This document shows, piece after piece, positions 13,901 to 23,826 of a DNA stretch of 64,000 nt. Source of the stretch: Prunella strophiata (taxonomy: Eukaryota > Chordata > Aves > Passeriformes > Prunellidae); NCBI GenBank assembly GCA_036583965.1, contig JAZBQD010000001.1, positions 24,710,597 to 24,774,596 of the forward strand. The letters run 5' to 3'. A program made the translations under genes and the position numbers. Below the pieces are notes generated by a model, which did no database searches, was not told where the DNA came from, and saw only the letters and a list, made by a program, of their open reading frames with translations. The first letter of the stretch is position 1; every line of letters begins with the position of its first letter.

Positions 13901-14689
13901 CCTTGCAGCTTTCTCATCTCAATTTTTCTGTAACTAATTTAATCCAAGCTATATTATCCTATTAAGAGGCTCATTTTTTTTCCCTCCAACAAGCAGCATG
14001 CACCTGTCTGCTTACCATGAGGAAAGCAGGGGAAGTGTTCTCCCTCTATTGTTTCAATGTTAAAGGAGCTAATTCAGGCTGTAAACAGGGAAGATGGAGC
14101 TTGTTGAGTTAAAATGAGCACATCAATTCTTGAACAGAGTCCCTGCTTCATGATTTCCCCCTTCATTACTCATTTTACATGTCTTGGCTGTGTCTGTAGA
14201 GGATGGGGAGAGAGGCAGCCTCAGAGTGTGATTTGGAGCATCTCTCCCAGGCCCTGTTTGGAACAACCAGGCTGTTCCTCTGCACCAGCAAAGCTGGGAC
14301 ACAGCCCCAGAGCTCAGTGGTGGCATCTCCAGGCAGGCAGGTCAGCTCCTGGGTGTGCTCAGGGTGGAGGGGACAGAGCAACAGTGAGGAGCTGCTGTGA
14401 TTTAAGAAGTGCTCCTGCATTACAGTAAGTAATGAATTGCCAGTCAGGCATAATGCCAGGGTTGAGCTGATGGGAGCTCTCATCACAAGTAGATATAAAT
14501 GCAGCTGTGTTGTCAAAACTTGGAGGTGTCACACAGCCTTTTGAACAAGAAGTAGTGTGTTACAACAAAGCAGTTCTTTTTCTCTCCTTTCCCACCTCCA
14601 AGATTTCATCTTTTCTGCTCCTTCAAAGCCAGGCAGCTGGAAATATTCTGTGCTATTTCCATCTACATCATACCAAGTTCAACTTGCAG
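7961..14689. other. Unique non-coding DNA, no gene seen
   Basis: About 6.7 kb with no supported gene. Open frames of 134 codons (11018-11422 minus) and 161 codons (13063-13548 minus) have no recognisable domain, and the second is overlapped by an 89-codon plus-strand frame (13103-13372), so neither is credible. Around 9265-9305 the octamer AAGTGCTG appears three times within about 40 bp, a minor local repeat. An A run lies near 10472-10487. Confidence 0.6.
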
Positions 14690-14965
14690 AGAAATGATGC
14701 TTGGGAGGTCAGCATTTAGACAATTGAAAAAGTTAATTTTAATTAAAATGTTAATTTTAGCTAACATGATCTGCATCTTAGAGCAAATGTGGCTCAGGTT
14801 TTCACTCTGGAAATGGGCCTTTTTCAGATGTCTGAAAAGCCAGAGAAGCCATTGGAAGCCCAGTGTCAGGCTGACAGATGACTTGCCAATTAACAGCATG
14901 ATTTAATGAACTCCTATAGTGTCCACATTTATTCTTCATATTTTTACGTGAATGTTTGAGCAATC
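14690..14965. promoter_or_regulatory. Candidate conserved non-coding element (enhancer-like)
   Basis: The block begins with clustered TTAATTTTAATT cores, continues through CCAATTAACAGC and ends at a CpG in TTTACGTGAA (14947-14948). It has no repeat or open coding frame of note. The homeodomain-like cores and a retained CpG in a CpG-poor region suggest constrained sequence, but this is a resemblance only. Confidence 0.2.
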
Positions 14966-16997
14966 CTGATCTTTGGGCTTCAGGATGTGTCTGTTAACAG
15001 GGCACAGGCTGCTCAGACAAACCCATGACTGAGAGACTGAAACACCCCTGTTGAAAACTGTCTGCTTGCAGGGGCCATCTGCTCTCTAGCTCCTTGTGTG
15101 AAAACTTAATGTGGAGATAGAGCTGGTGCCCGAGGCAAAGAACTTTTGAAACAGGTTTGGATGTTTTCACTTTGCAAATTGTTCACAGAAATCTTTAAAT
15201 ACATTCTTGAACACCCTTCAGAGCATGGATGGTGTTTGCAATTTGTTCTGTGTACAATTGAAACACACATTTCAGCTGCAGCTTATAGCCAACATTACAT
15301 GGCTGTATTTGCTTGGTCAACAATGACCAGGTTTTTTAAGGATTTCACCTTTCACAAGCAGGACTAAGACTTTAAAGGGCTGATACTGGTTTTCCCTGCT
15401 TGCTGAGGTGGGAAAGTTACAACCAGGCTGTTGCCTTGTGAATTTGGCACCTGGTGCTGAGGATTAACACCTGAGAATCTGTTTCCTCTGCACAATCTTA
15501 AGAAGTGGTCTTGAATATTTTCCCTCCCTCTCCTTTCTCACAGGTTCAGTGTCCCAGTGCTGTAGAAAGCTACCCTGGGTTTTGCCTGTTGACCAAATTT
15601 ATTGCCTTGGTTTGATTTTACAAACCAGAGTTTTATGCCATCCTTCACATGACATTCCAGGTGAGTGTTCCTTGGGGCATGAGAATAGCTGTGAGTTATC
15701 TAAGGAGAGTTCAGACAAAAAACTCCTGAGTAAAATTGCTGGTTTCAAAGTTTGTTGTTTTCTAATAGACTCACATTTACCTCTACACAGTGCCTAGAAA
15801 AGTGTGTGTGCCACTGAAAGTTTCAAGCTAAGGTTAATGAGAGCCTCATAAAAACTTATGCATCAGCTCCTGAACAGGAAATTTCACCTTCAGAGTCCAG
15901 GATCAAAAGCACCATAGAAATCATTGCTCTGATGTCTCTATTGAAAAGACAGTATCATTAGTGCATTTTTCTAAGTGCTAGTTCTCTCTAGTGTGCATTG
16001 CCATTAAAACTTCCAGCACTAAAATCCATATTACTTTCCTTTTGAAATGAGGTTTCCCTCAGTGCCATCCCTGCTTGCTTGAACTGTGAGTGATTGGCTC
16101 TGCATGGAGCATTTTGTAACTCTCCTCACAGAGGGAGCCACACGAAAATAAGCATTACCATCAAGTCTGTTTTGCATACTGCAGCTGGCTGTGATTCCTG
16201 AGCCTGGGATTCACTGTTCTGCTGGCCCTGACTGCCCCACTGGGCTCTGGGCAGGTTCTGTGACAGTTTAAACAAATTGTGGTGTCAAAGGATTGCAAAG
16301 GTTGCAGTTGTTATTTCTGTTGTACAAGATAGAAGAAGAAACTCCTGTATAATATATTCACTGTTATTAAAGTGTGTCCTCCTTTGAAGGACAATCACTT
16401 AAGGGCCTGTCCTCATGAAGTTATTATCTCATCACTTTCAGATTATTCTCTATGGATCCCTGTTGGTCTATTAGCTGCTGCTAAGAGATCTGAGAAAGGT
16501 AATTAAGAAAGGCTAGAATATTATTATTATTATGCTGACACTGGGGGATCCAAAGGGAAATACCTAAGGGTCTGCAAATCAGCAGAGCAGTAAAAATACC
16601 CTGAAACCCACTGAATGAGAATTTCTAGGGAATACATGGGCACACCCTGTGTTTTTCAGGTCATTCTAATAGGAAATGTTACATCTGCCTCAGCAGATTT
16701 CAAATTTTGTAATCCCATCACAGCTTGGAGGCATCTTAAGGGTAGATGTTGCAAAAGGTCACATTAACTTGTATATTACTGACAGAAAACAACACTGAAT
16801 GACAGAAATACTGGCCTGGTAACTTATATAGGCTTTTGTGAGTAATGAAAACTGCTTTTTTAAGTAATGCTCTTTGTTCTGCAAAGCACAAGCTTCTCAA
16901 ACAGATCCTTGGTATGTCTGTGGCAAGGATGCTTAAAGGGAAGAAAGAAACAGTGTCATATGCTTGTTTGACATAAATCTACTCTGCTTTAGTGGGG
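14966..16997. other. Unique non-coding DNA, no gene seen
   Basis: No gene or repeat family is recognised. A short ATT repeat (about 16518-16532) is the only simple sequence. No open frame here exceeds about 82 codons. Confidence 0.6.
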
Positions 16998-17037
16998 CTT
17001 TTTAGTGAAGTGTACAAATGTACACTTCACTAAAAAG
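16998..17037. repeat. Perfect inverted repeat, 19-bp arms, 2-nt centre
   Basis: The left arm CTTTTTAGTGAAGTGTACA (16998-17016) is matched base for base by its reverse complement at 17019-17037, with only AA between. All 19 pairs are Watson-Crick. The flanks (AGTGGGG before, ATATTCT after) do not continue the symmetry. A two-base loop is too tight for a microRNA or snoRNA hairpin, and there is no lower stem. The likeliest origin is a replication fork switching template on itself; a cruciform-forming site or an assembly foldback are alternatives. Confidence 0.95.
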
Positions 17038-18239
17038 ATATTCTCCAGCAGGATTTAACCAGGAGGAGTTAAACAGCAATGGGAAAATTTTGATTTCTGT
17101 TTGTGTCTTGAGAATGTCTGCAAAGAACAGGGCTTACAGAAACTTTGGTTACTTTGTGTACTGAAGTAGGGAATGGGAGAGGATCAGAGCTTTGACTTGG
17201 CTGTGATCTGTGGTGCTGTCTGGCCCCAAAGCAGGTTGGGTGTGCAGGTCTGTAGCTGTGGCAGGGGATTCCCAGTGAGTGCTGGGAACAGCCTGGCTCC
17301 CTCTGCAGACAGTCCATAAGGATCTGCAGCTGCTGGGTCCTGGGGGCATTCCTGGCTGCAGGGGGAAAGAGCTCAGCTGTGGCTGCTCCCTGCTCAGCAC
17401 TGCTCCTCTTAACAAGTGGCAGAAATGGGCTGGACTTCTCCAAATCAGCATCACCCTCAGCTCCTCTGTGGCCTTGGGGAAAATGTAGGTGAAAGTACAG
17501 TACACCCAGGAACCATCTGTTCCCAGATTTATACAATACCCCCTCCCCCAGATTTAAACTCCTTTTGTTCTAGGGAGGCAAGAGGAGTTAGTGTAGCCCC
17601 AGAGTGTGCTTTACTTGTGCAGCTGAACCCTCCCCTGCTTTGTCCTCTCTGTGTTTGCTGTTCTGCACAGGGCAAATTTACCAAGAAGCTCAGCTGGGGC
17701 TGGGAGTAGCTCCTCTGACTTGGAAAATGCCTCTGAATAAATTACCAACTGTGAAAGAACAATACATATTCTGCCCAAGAGCCAGAAAAATGAAACAACA
17801 AAGGGTGTTAGAATTGTTCTTAAGAACCTGGGTACCCTGAAGGAAAATGAGACTTCTGGAGGGTGATACAGAGAATCCATTTTAGGAACCTGCCTCTCTT
17901 TACAGGAACTGTACATGGAGGTACCAAACTGAGAATGTCTAAAGTTAAATGGTGTGAGCACCTATCAGTGAGCAGCTTTCAGGGTGTTGAGCAGCACAGG
18001 AACAATGCTTTTTATAATTTTTGGATTATTATCAACCCTTCTTGTTCTCTTCTGACAGCAAGAACATTCCCAGGAGCTCAACACTTCTTGCACTGCATGG
18101 GCAATGTGAAAGGGCTGTGACATTTCATTTGTTTCCCTCTGTTGTTCTTACAACATTTGTGCAGCTGAATTCAAGCTTGTTTCCATACTGAATGGGTATG
18201 TGTGTTTCTATTCAAAAAACCAAGAAATGTTCTGAGAAA
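17038..18239. other. Unique non-coding DNA, no gene seen
   Basis: The stretch at 17150-17700 is richer in G+C and so keeps several frames open at once: 17069-17536 and 17149-17505 on the minus strand in different frames, and 17279-17488 and 17416-17709 on the plus strand. Openness in four frames together argues against any of them being coding. Confidence 0.6.
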
Positions 18240-18560
18240 TGCAAGAACTTGTAGTGAAATTCATATCATTTTATCCAGCAAACAAGATTAGATGTTCATA
18301 GGATCATCTTTAGGCTCTGCAGCCAACAGATATGTAAGATTATCAACACGTCCCTGCAAATAAATAGTTCATTTTCTGTAACAAAGCAATACTCATTGAA
18401 AACTCTAAATTAAGATGCTGAAAACAAGGTCTTTATTTTGGGCTGTTCAGAAGCCTCCCTCATAGAAAGCTGACTATTGCCAAATGTCATGGGAATGAGG
18501 GACTTAAACATGTCACTGAAGTGTGTACTGCAAATTCCTTCATGATGAAGTCTCAGATAA
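18240..18560. promoter_or_regulatory. Candidate conserved non-coding element (weak)
   Basis: An AT-rich block with no simple repeats, a CpG in ATCAACACGTCC (18349-18350), and SOX-like ACAAAG and homeodomain-like TTAAGA/AATTAAG cores. It resembles conserved vertebrate non-coding sequence, but more weakly than the blocks at 21.5, 30.2 and 60.2 kb. Confidence 0.15.
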
Positions 18561-19754
18561 ATTGGAAGCATCTCAAAGTTACATTTTGGGAAAGCCAGGC
18601 AAATTTCAGATGGAAATGAATGGAAATTAATTCAGGGTGTAGACTTAAACCCAGCCTCTAGGGGCAGAGCAATTGTGCCTTTTAGGAAATAGCCTCCTGC
18701 TCTTTGCATTTTAACTGTCTGTAATTACTTTTGTGGTTTGTTGGTTGTGGAGGAGCTCAGCAAGCTGGGAATGGGCAGATTCAGCGTTGCCTTTATTTAC
18801 AGTGATTTTGCCAAGTTATTAAGTCAGCTATAGGAGGTTTTGTCCTGACAAAACTAATCCCTTGGTATGGCCAGACACTGCATTTCCCTTTTAACTTTGT
18901 ACTACTCTTTAAAACTGTTTTGGCTAAGATTTGGATTGGCATGAACTGGCAGCAAACCACCAAAACCAGGATGGATTAGCCAGGTTTTCTTTCCTCCATC
19001 TGAGTCACATTTTATCTTCTCTCACAATGAGCTGATTATGTCCGGGGCATTCTGCAGCCCTGGCTGACTGGAGCTGCTCCAGTGGGGATGTTTGGGTAGT
19101 GCCAAAGGGACAGGGGGCAGCAAGTCAGTCCTGCAGGGGGCTTGGAGAAAGCCAGGGAGCCCCAGGAGCTTTCAGAGCCTGCTGGATTTGCTTGCCCCAT
19201 GAATGCTGCACTAGTGAGCACTCTGTGTGCTCTGCCTGGGAAGGAGGAGGGAGGTGCAGAATGCAGTGCTGCTGCTGACCTCCAGGATTGCTGGATGACC
19301 ACCCTGGGGCAGACATGGGCTTTGGGAAGTGCCCAGGGGTGCTTTGACACTCAGTGTGATGCAAATGCTAATCACTGCTATCATTCTTTCTTAAGAAATG
19401 GGGGCAGGTTTTTATCATTATTCTGTAAGTCCTTGTACAGTTAGACCCTGACCTCATCAGAATAACATTTGGACTGGAAACTAGCAAATATCTAACATCT
19501 TTACACTGGAATTTCCTCAATTCTATTAACCCTGGATATATTAAAAACTGGCACCAGCAGAATCTAAAAGTGCTTTACACTTTCTGCAAAGTGACTTAGA
19601 AACTTTGGGATAAAACGTGTACTAGCTGCTGCAGCTGGGCCTCTTGTCCTTTCTGCCACAGATGACAGAATCAGTTAAGCTTCAGACTGAGTCCAAGCTG
19701 AGTTAGGGAGAGGAGGAACTTGCTGAAGAACTTTGCTGTCTTCAGGAATAAGCA
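18561..19754. other. Unique non-coding DNA, no gene seen
   Basis: No exon or repeat is recognised. The 19030-19340 part is G+C rich with frames open on both strands (19036-19350 minus, 19142-19444 plus), without domain signal. The next feature, a CR1 fragment, begins at about 19755. Confidence 0.6.
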
Positions 19755-19965
19755 GTCTTCATGAGTTTCACACAGACCCAGTCCTGAAGCCTATCCAGGT
19801 CCCTCTGGATGGCATCTCTCCCCTCCAGTGTGTCCATCACACCACTCCACACAGCTCTGGTCATCAGCAAACCTGCTGAGGGTGGCCTGATCCCACTGTC
19901 AGTGTCACCAACAGAGACATCAGTGCAGGTCCCAGTGCCAGTCCCTGAGGAGTGGATTTACCACT
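19755..19965 (-). mobile_element. CR1 LINE fragment, part 1 (C-terminal part of reverse transcriptase region)
   Basis: Read on the minus strand, this matches the later part of the avian CR1 second open frame as I know it. It includes the region encoding IQRDLDR-like sequence (plus-strand 19788-19822) and the FADD catalytic motif of the reverse transcriptase, encoded by the complement of 19860-19871, where FADD is still intact. Frameshifts and stops elsewhere make it a dead copy. The fragment stops at 19965, where an LTR interrupts it, and resumes at 20582. The element's 3' end is missing. Confidence 0.85.
19960..19965. repeat. Target-site duplication, left copy (ACCACT)
   Basis: The six bases ACCACT occur here and again at 20582-20587, on either side of the LTR insertion. 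Joining the two CR1 halves through one copy restores continuity with the CR1 sequence, which supports this being the duplicated target. Two extra bases (TA) on this side and one (C) on the other lie between the duplication and the TG...CA ends of the LTR. Confidence 0.7.
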
Positions 19966-20581
19966 TATGAAAAATGCCAATCGCTTGTTTTTAAAATTTT
20001 AAAAGTTTATTAATAATAAGATGGTTCTAAAAATAGTAATATAATTAAATAAAATTTGAACAGTTTAGATAGGACAATATGAGACAATAAAAACAAAGAG
20101 TTACAAACCGGTTCAGGTGCCCTCCTGGGCCAATCAAGCCCCCAAAGCACACCCGTTAACAGAGGATTAACCCTTCAAAGCAATAACCTGTTGCATATTC
20201 ATATATCCCATGCATGATGCATAAATTCCATTCAAAACAAAGGATTTAATCTGGTTTTTGTCATTTTTGTTTCTCTTAATCCCTTGGTGCCTTACAGACT
20301 CAGCAATGCAGGAAGAATTTGGTCCCTTCTGATAAGAGTCATAAATTCTTTCTTCTCTGAAAGTTTTACACATCCTGTAGCTGGTACCTATATGCCAACC
20401 CCTCCCTTCCTTTCTTAAAAAATCTCACATACATGGTTCTTTGTTCTAACTAAAAAATACAATTTAACCATAAAACTATAGTTACCATACTATTAAAAAT
20501 ATTAATACCACACTACTAATTAATACAATGTAATGTGTATAGTAAATATCTGTGTAGAGCCATACAACATGCACTTTTCAC
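19966..20581 (-). mobile_element. Solo LTR of an endogenous retrovirus, nested in CR1
   Basis: On the minus strand the element starts TGAAAAGTGC and ends GGCATTTTTCA, the TG...CA ends expected of an LTR. I recognise the sequence as a common passerine LTR type from memory, without a secure family name. An AATAAA polyadenylation signal on the minus strand (complement of 20006-20011) lies near the 3' end, fixing the orientation. No internal retroviral sequence is attached, so it is a solo LTR left by recombination between two LTRs. The 6-bp target duplication points to a class II (ERVK-like) element. Confidence 0.85.
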
Positions 20582-20664
20582 ACCACTGCTCTCCTTTGGA
20601 ACTTGAGTCACTGACCCCAGCTCTTTGAGTGTGACCATGCAGCCAATTCCACATCAAACCCATG
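20582..20664 (-). mobile_element. CR1 LINE fragment, part 2
   Basis: This is the continuation of the CR1 copy on the other side of the LTR. The plus-strand text TTTGAGTGTGACCATGCAGC (20619-20638) matches the antisense of avian CR1 between the FADD motif and motif A of the reverse transcriptase. It carries small deletions relative to the family, and is cut off at about 20664 by a second insert. Confidence 0.75.
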
Positions 20665-20919
20665 GGTGTGGATTGACACACAGAGGCACCCAGGGCAGGC
20701 ACCAAGGCCCAGCTGCAGTACAAAGAACAGATTTATTTCATTGCCTTGCTAACACCACCAGGAGGACATGGGGACACAGGGATACAGGATATCTCAGGCC
20801 TAGTTCAGCCTAGCAAATATTAGTTTTTCCCACACTGATATTCTTAGCATTTCCAGCTGCAAGGTCACTTTCACTCCCTGCTCACCAAATCTTCTGGGTT
20901 TAATCTTTTTTTCTCAGCA
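20665..20919. mobile_element. Unidentified insert of about 255 bp inside CR1
   Basis: CR1 similarity stops after ...AACCCATG (20664) and resumes at ATGTCTCTCTGG (from 20920). The sequence between has no CR1 character that I recognise. It can be framed as TG (20667) to CA (20918-20919), and its minus strand has an AATAAA near the middle (complement of TTTATT within 20731-20740), so a short or truncated LTR in minus orientation is possible. The flanks CCATG and CAATG agree in four of five bases, a weak duplication signal. The family is unknown to me, and a divergent CR1 subfamily or genomic filler is an alternative. Confidence 0.45.
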
Positions 20920-21340
20920 ATGTCTCTCTGGTTTGGACACAAGGACATCAAAGAAGACAGTGTCAAATGCTCTGCACAAGCCCAAGTAGGTGCCATCAAT
21001 TGCTTTTCCCTTATCCACCAGCACTATAACTGTGACAGTTTGCCATCAACTCTGTCAGGCACCACCTGCCCCTGGTGAAGCCATGGTGGCTGTCACCAGT
21101 TATGTCCCTATGTGCCTTAGCATGATCTTGTTGGGCTCCAAGGTGAGACTGACCAACCTGTAGTTCTCCAGGTTTTACTTCCTTTATTTCCTTTTTTAAA
21201 AATGGGGGTTATATTTTCCCTTTTCCAGTCAGTGGGAGCTTCACTGAACTGCCATGACTTCTCAGGTATGATGGATTGTAGCTCAGCCACATCCTCTGCC
21301 AGTTCCTCAGGACCTGAAGATGCATCCCACCAGATTCCAG
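20920..21340 (-). pseudogene. CR1 LINE fragment, part 3 (reverse transcriptase N-terminal motifs)
   Basis: Read on the minus strand, this encodes the early reverse transcriptase blocks of avian CR1. The clearest part is the frame 21416-21117, which contains PTDWKRENITPIFKKGN, a signature of the CR1 finger region. Nearer 20956-20988 comes motif A, read here as YLGLCRAFDTV; the catalytic aspartate expected at the third position is glycine, so this copy could not act even if its frame were open. A frame break falls after the NITPIFKKG block. Similarity fades at about 21340. Confidence 0.85.
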
Positions 21341-21439
21341 AAAGGATTTCCATGATGCAGCTCCCATGAGCTTGGCTTGTATCTCTGTGGTAACTAGTGT
21401 TTAAGAACAAATTCATTTTGATTGATATTTAAATAACCC
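21341..21439. other. Unassigned sequence beside CR1
   Basis: The CR1 match fades here. Part of this interval (to about 21370) could be highly decayed CR1, but I cannot support it base by base. Confidence 0.4.
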
Positions 21440-21690
21440 ACAATTTCATCCCTGACTGGAGGATCTTGCACTCTAGGGTAGGTTACTTCTGTGAATGTTT
21501 GATCCTCATTTTCTCAGTGAAATGAAGCTTTGTTCATGCAGCTATGAAGCATTATTAGGTGGTAATGGCACACAGAGTGGTCTTCATTAGAGAGCACTGT
21601 TAATTACAAACGCCAGGCAATTTGCAGCCCATCTATTCTGACTGTAATTATGATGTCGTTTGCAATACCTGTGTCTGAGAGAATTTTCCT
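21440..21690. promoter_or_regulatory. Candidate conserved non-coding element (enhancer-like)
   Basis: AT-rich, repeat-free DNA with homeodomain-like cores (GTTAATTAC, GTAATTATG) and two CpGs retained in AAACGCC (21611-21612) and GTCGTTT (21657-21658). Adjacent sequence is almost free of CpG. The combination resembles deeply conserved vertebrate enhancers. Its conservation and target are not visible from one sequence. Confidence 0.3.
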
Positions 21691-22715
21691 CTAACTAGGG
21701 CTCAGTTCCTTTGACTCAGCAAGGAGCCTCTCTTGATTGTGGAAATAGCTCTTTTGCTGTCTCCATGGGCAGAGAATAAGACAGAAGGGAGGGAAAACTT
21801 GGGAAAGAGCCAGCAGTGGAAGCAGGCAGTGAGCCCTAAGTGACTGTGTGGGCCTACACAACAGAGGGAGCATGTCTTGAATGCAATATGACTTAAAAAT
21901 AAGCCTAAACCAGGCCTGTTTGCTGGTGTGCTTTTTGCTCAGTGCAACATGTGTTAATTAGAGCTTTAGCACAGCTTCTCAGTAAACAGCATTTTGCCTC
22001 AAAGGGAGACAAACAAGCAGAGGGAGAATTTTGATGCTGGGAATAAGGTACTATGAATAAGAATCAGCAGCAACGGGTTTAGTTTAAGCTAGACTGGAAT
22101 TTATTGCAGCTTTATGTTTTTATAAAGGAAACCTGTGTGTCAGCTTCTAGTGGTGACAGGGATGCTGAGAATTGGCAAGTGAGGATAATGTGATAATATA
22201 GAGACACCAGGGAGCATGTGTACACAAAAATGCATCTCAGTCAGCCAGAAGGCCATGCTGTGATTTCAGTAAAAAGCTGTGACAGAAAATCAATGGCTTT
22301 GAGAAAGGCCCACGGTAAGGCAGCAGCATTATCTGTGTGTTCTGCATTCTGCTTCCTCCCTCCTTCCCTTCCCAGAGCCAGAGCTGCATGAACTCGTGTT
22401 GGAGTTTTGTTAGCTCTGGGCCCCAGCAGCTCAAGCAGAGAGGCAATTCAGGAATACAAAGCACCTGCAAACCAGGGAGGGATGAGGCAGGCAGGGCTTT
22501 GCTTTATTGACAGCCTCTGATTGCCTGGCAGGCAGGCTGGGCCACTCAGCTCTGATCTTCTGGAAAACTTCCCACTGCACCCAGAGCAGCTGCACTCTGC
22601 TCTGTGCTTTGATGTGTGCATCAACAGCACGTCCCTTCTCCAGGCTCCACACAGGGCAGGGCATCCTGGCAGGATGAGCTGGCCAGGTAGTTCCAGGTTC
22701 AGCTTTGAGTGAGGT
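21691..22715. other. Unique non-coding DNA, no gene seen
   Basis: No exon or repeat is recognised. At 22430-22700 three minus/plus frames (22431-22664, 22448-22630, 22521-22712) are open over the same bases, which is explained by high G+C and few stop codons. Confidence 0.6.
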
Positions 22716-22822
22716 TTTCTTTGGTTTTGTTTATCTGTTTGTTTGTTTTTAGGTTTTTTTTGGTTTTTCTTTTTTTTTTTTTTTGGTGTCGGTTTTTATT
22801 CTTCAACTCCGTTTTTTTTTGT
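22716..22822. repeat. T-rich low-complexity tract
   Basis: About 100 bases of T runs broken by G, as irregular GTTT and GGTTTTT units with a pure T run near 22769-22784. It is not a clean microsatellite. No retroelement body is attached that I can identify. Confidence 0.85.
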
Positions 22823-23803
22823 CTGAAATGGCAGAGTACAAATTGTTAATGAAAAGTAGAGCAAAGGGTAGACTGCTCAGCATTAGCTGACATGTGGTTT
22901 GTAATTGTGTTATTTTATTTCAGTTTGTTATGCTGCCTCTGTGTTTTGTCCATAGGCATGCAATACACTCACAGAGGATGCTGGCCTTTGGGCCAAAAAA
23001 GTTCACCAGTAACATTCAAAGGGAGTAGATTTTTATTTAAATGCATTAGACTGAATATGATGCAAAGGAAGTCTATATAGGATAAATGAAAAGAGGATAA
23101 ACAAAAAGGATGAATCTATCACCTGATTGGTGAATAAGCCATTGCTGGGATTGATTCTTCTTTTTTTTATATTGAAGATGATACAATGTCTCACTTGTAG
23201 GTCATGTTCTAAAGCCAGGAAATCTCTAGGGTTTCATTATTCTTAAATATTTCCACGTGCTTGGGTATATAAGCATTTTGGAATTGGGAGACCTTTCCCA
23301 TGTTGGCATCATGTTAGCAATGCCATAGCATTAACTGATAATCTACTTGGTTTCTTTTGCTAACTGATAATACTGAGAAATAGATGATTTTCTAGCACAG
23401 ATTTAGACTGAAGTGGCAGCAAGGAGAAAGCATGTTCTTTTTGCTGACACTTCTGGTTGCTTCTCACCTCACCCAAGAACTCAGTTCTTTCTCTGTTCAA
23501 AACTCTGAGAAACAGCCATAGACTTGGCTCATTAAAAAGAGGTGGTTCTAATTTGATTTTTTTCCATGAAGTCATTTTTTTGTCAGAGCTTAATATTTCA
23601 ATACCAACCAGTGCATAAATTATTCAAGGAGTTACACAGTGAAAAACTCAGAGGAAGGGACAGGGCATTCTCTGGCACCTAGGAAAATCTTCCACAAATA
23701 AATACAGCATAATGATTGCTTTGTTCTAGGCTATGGACACTGAAGTTCAGGCAGGTGTTTGTTAGCTGGAAAACATAAACCAAAGTTTGTTAGGGCTTTG
23801 TCC
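22823..23803. other. Unique non-coding DNA, no gene seen
   Basis: No gene or known repeat. Open frames are all under 75 codons and lack recognisable content. Confidence 0.6.
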
Positions 23804-23826
23804 TTTGTGCAGCTGAGCTGCACAAA
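23804..23826. repeat. Perfect inverted repeat, 11-bp arms, 1-nt centre
   Basis: TTTGTGCAGCT (23804-23814) is followed by a single G and then by its exact reverse complement AGCTGCACAAA (23816-23826). It is shorter than the 17-kb palindrome but has the same near-zero spacer. The likely origin is the same kind of local template switching, though an 11-bp palindrome could also arise by chance in 64 kb. Confidence 0.95.

Noticed and set aside
16998..17037. The palindrome as a microRNA precursor
   Set aside because: The 2-nt loop is too small for processing and there is no lower stem or bulge pattern.
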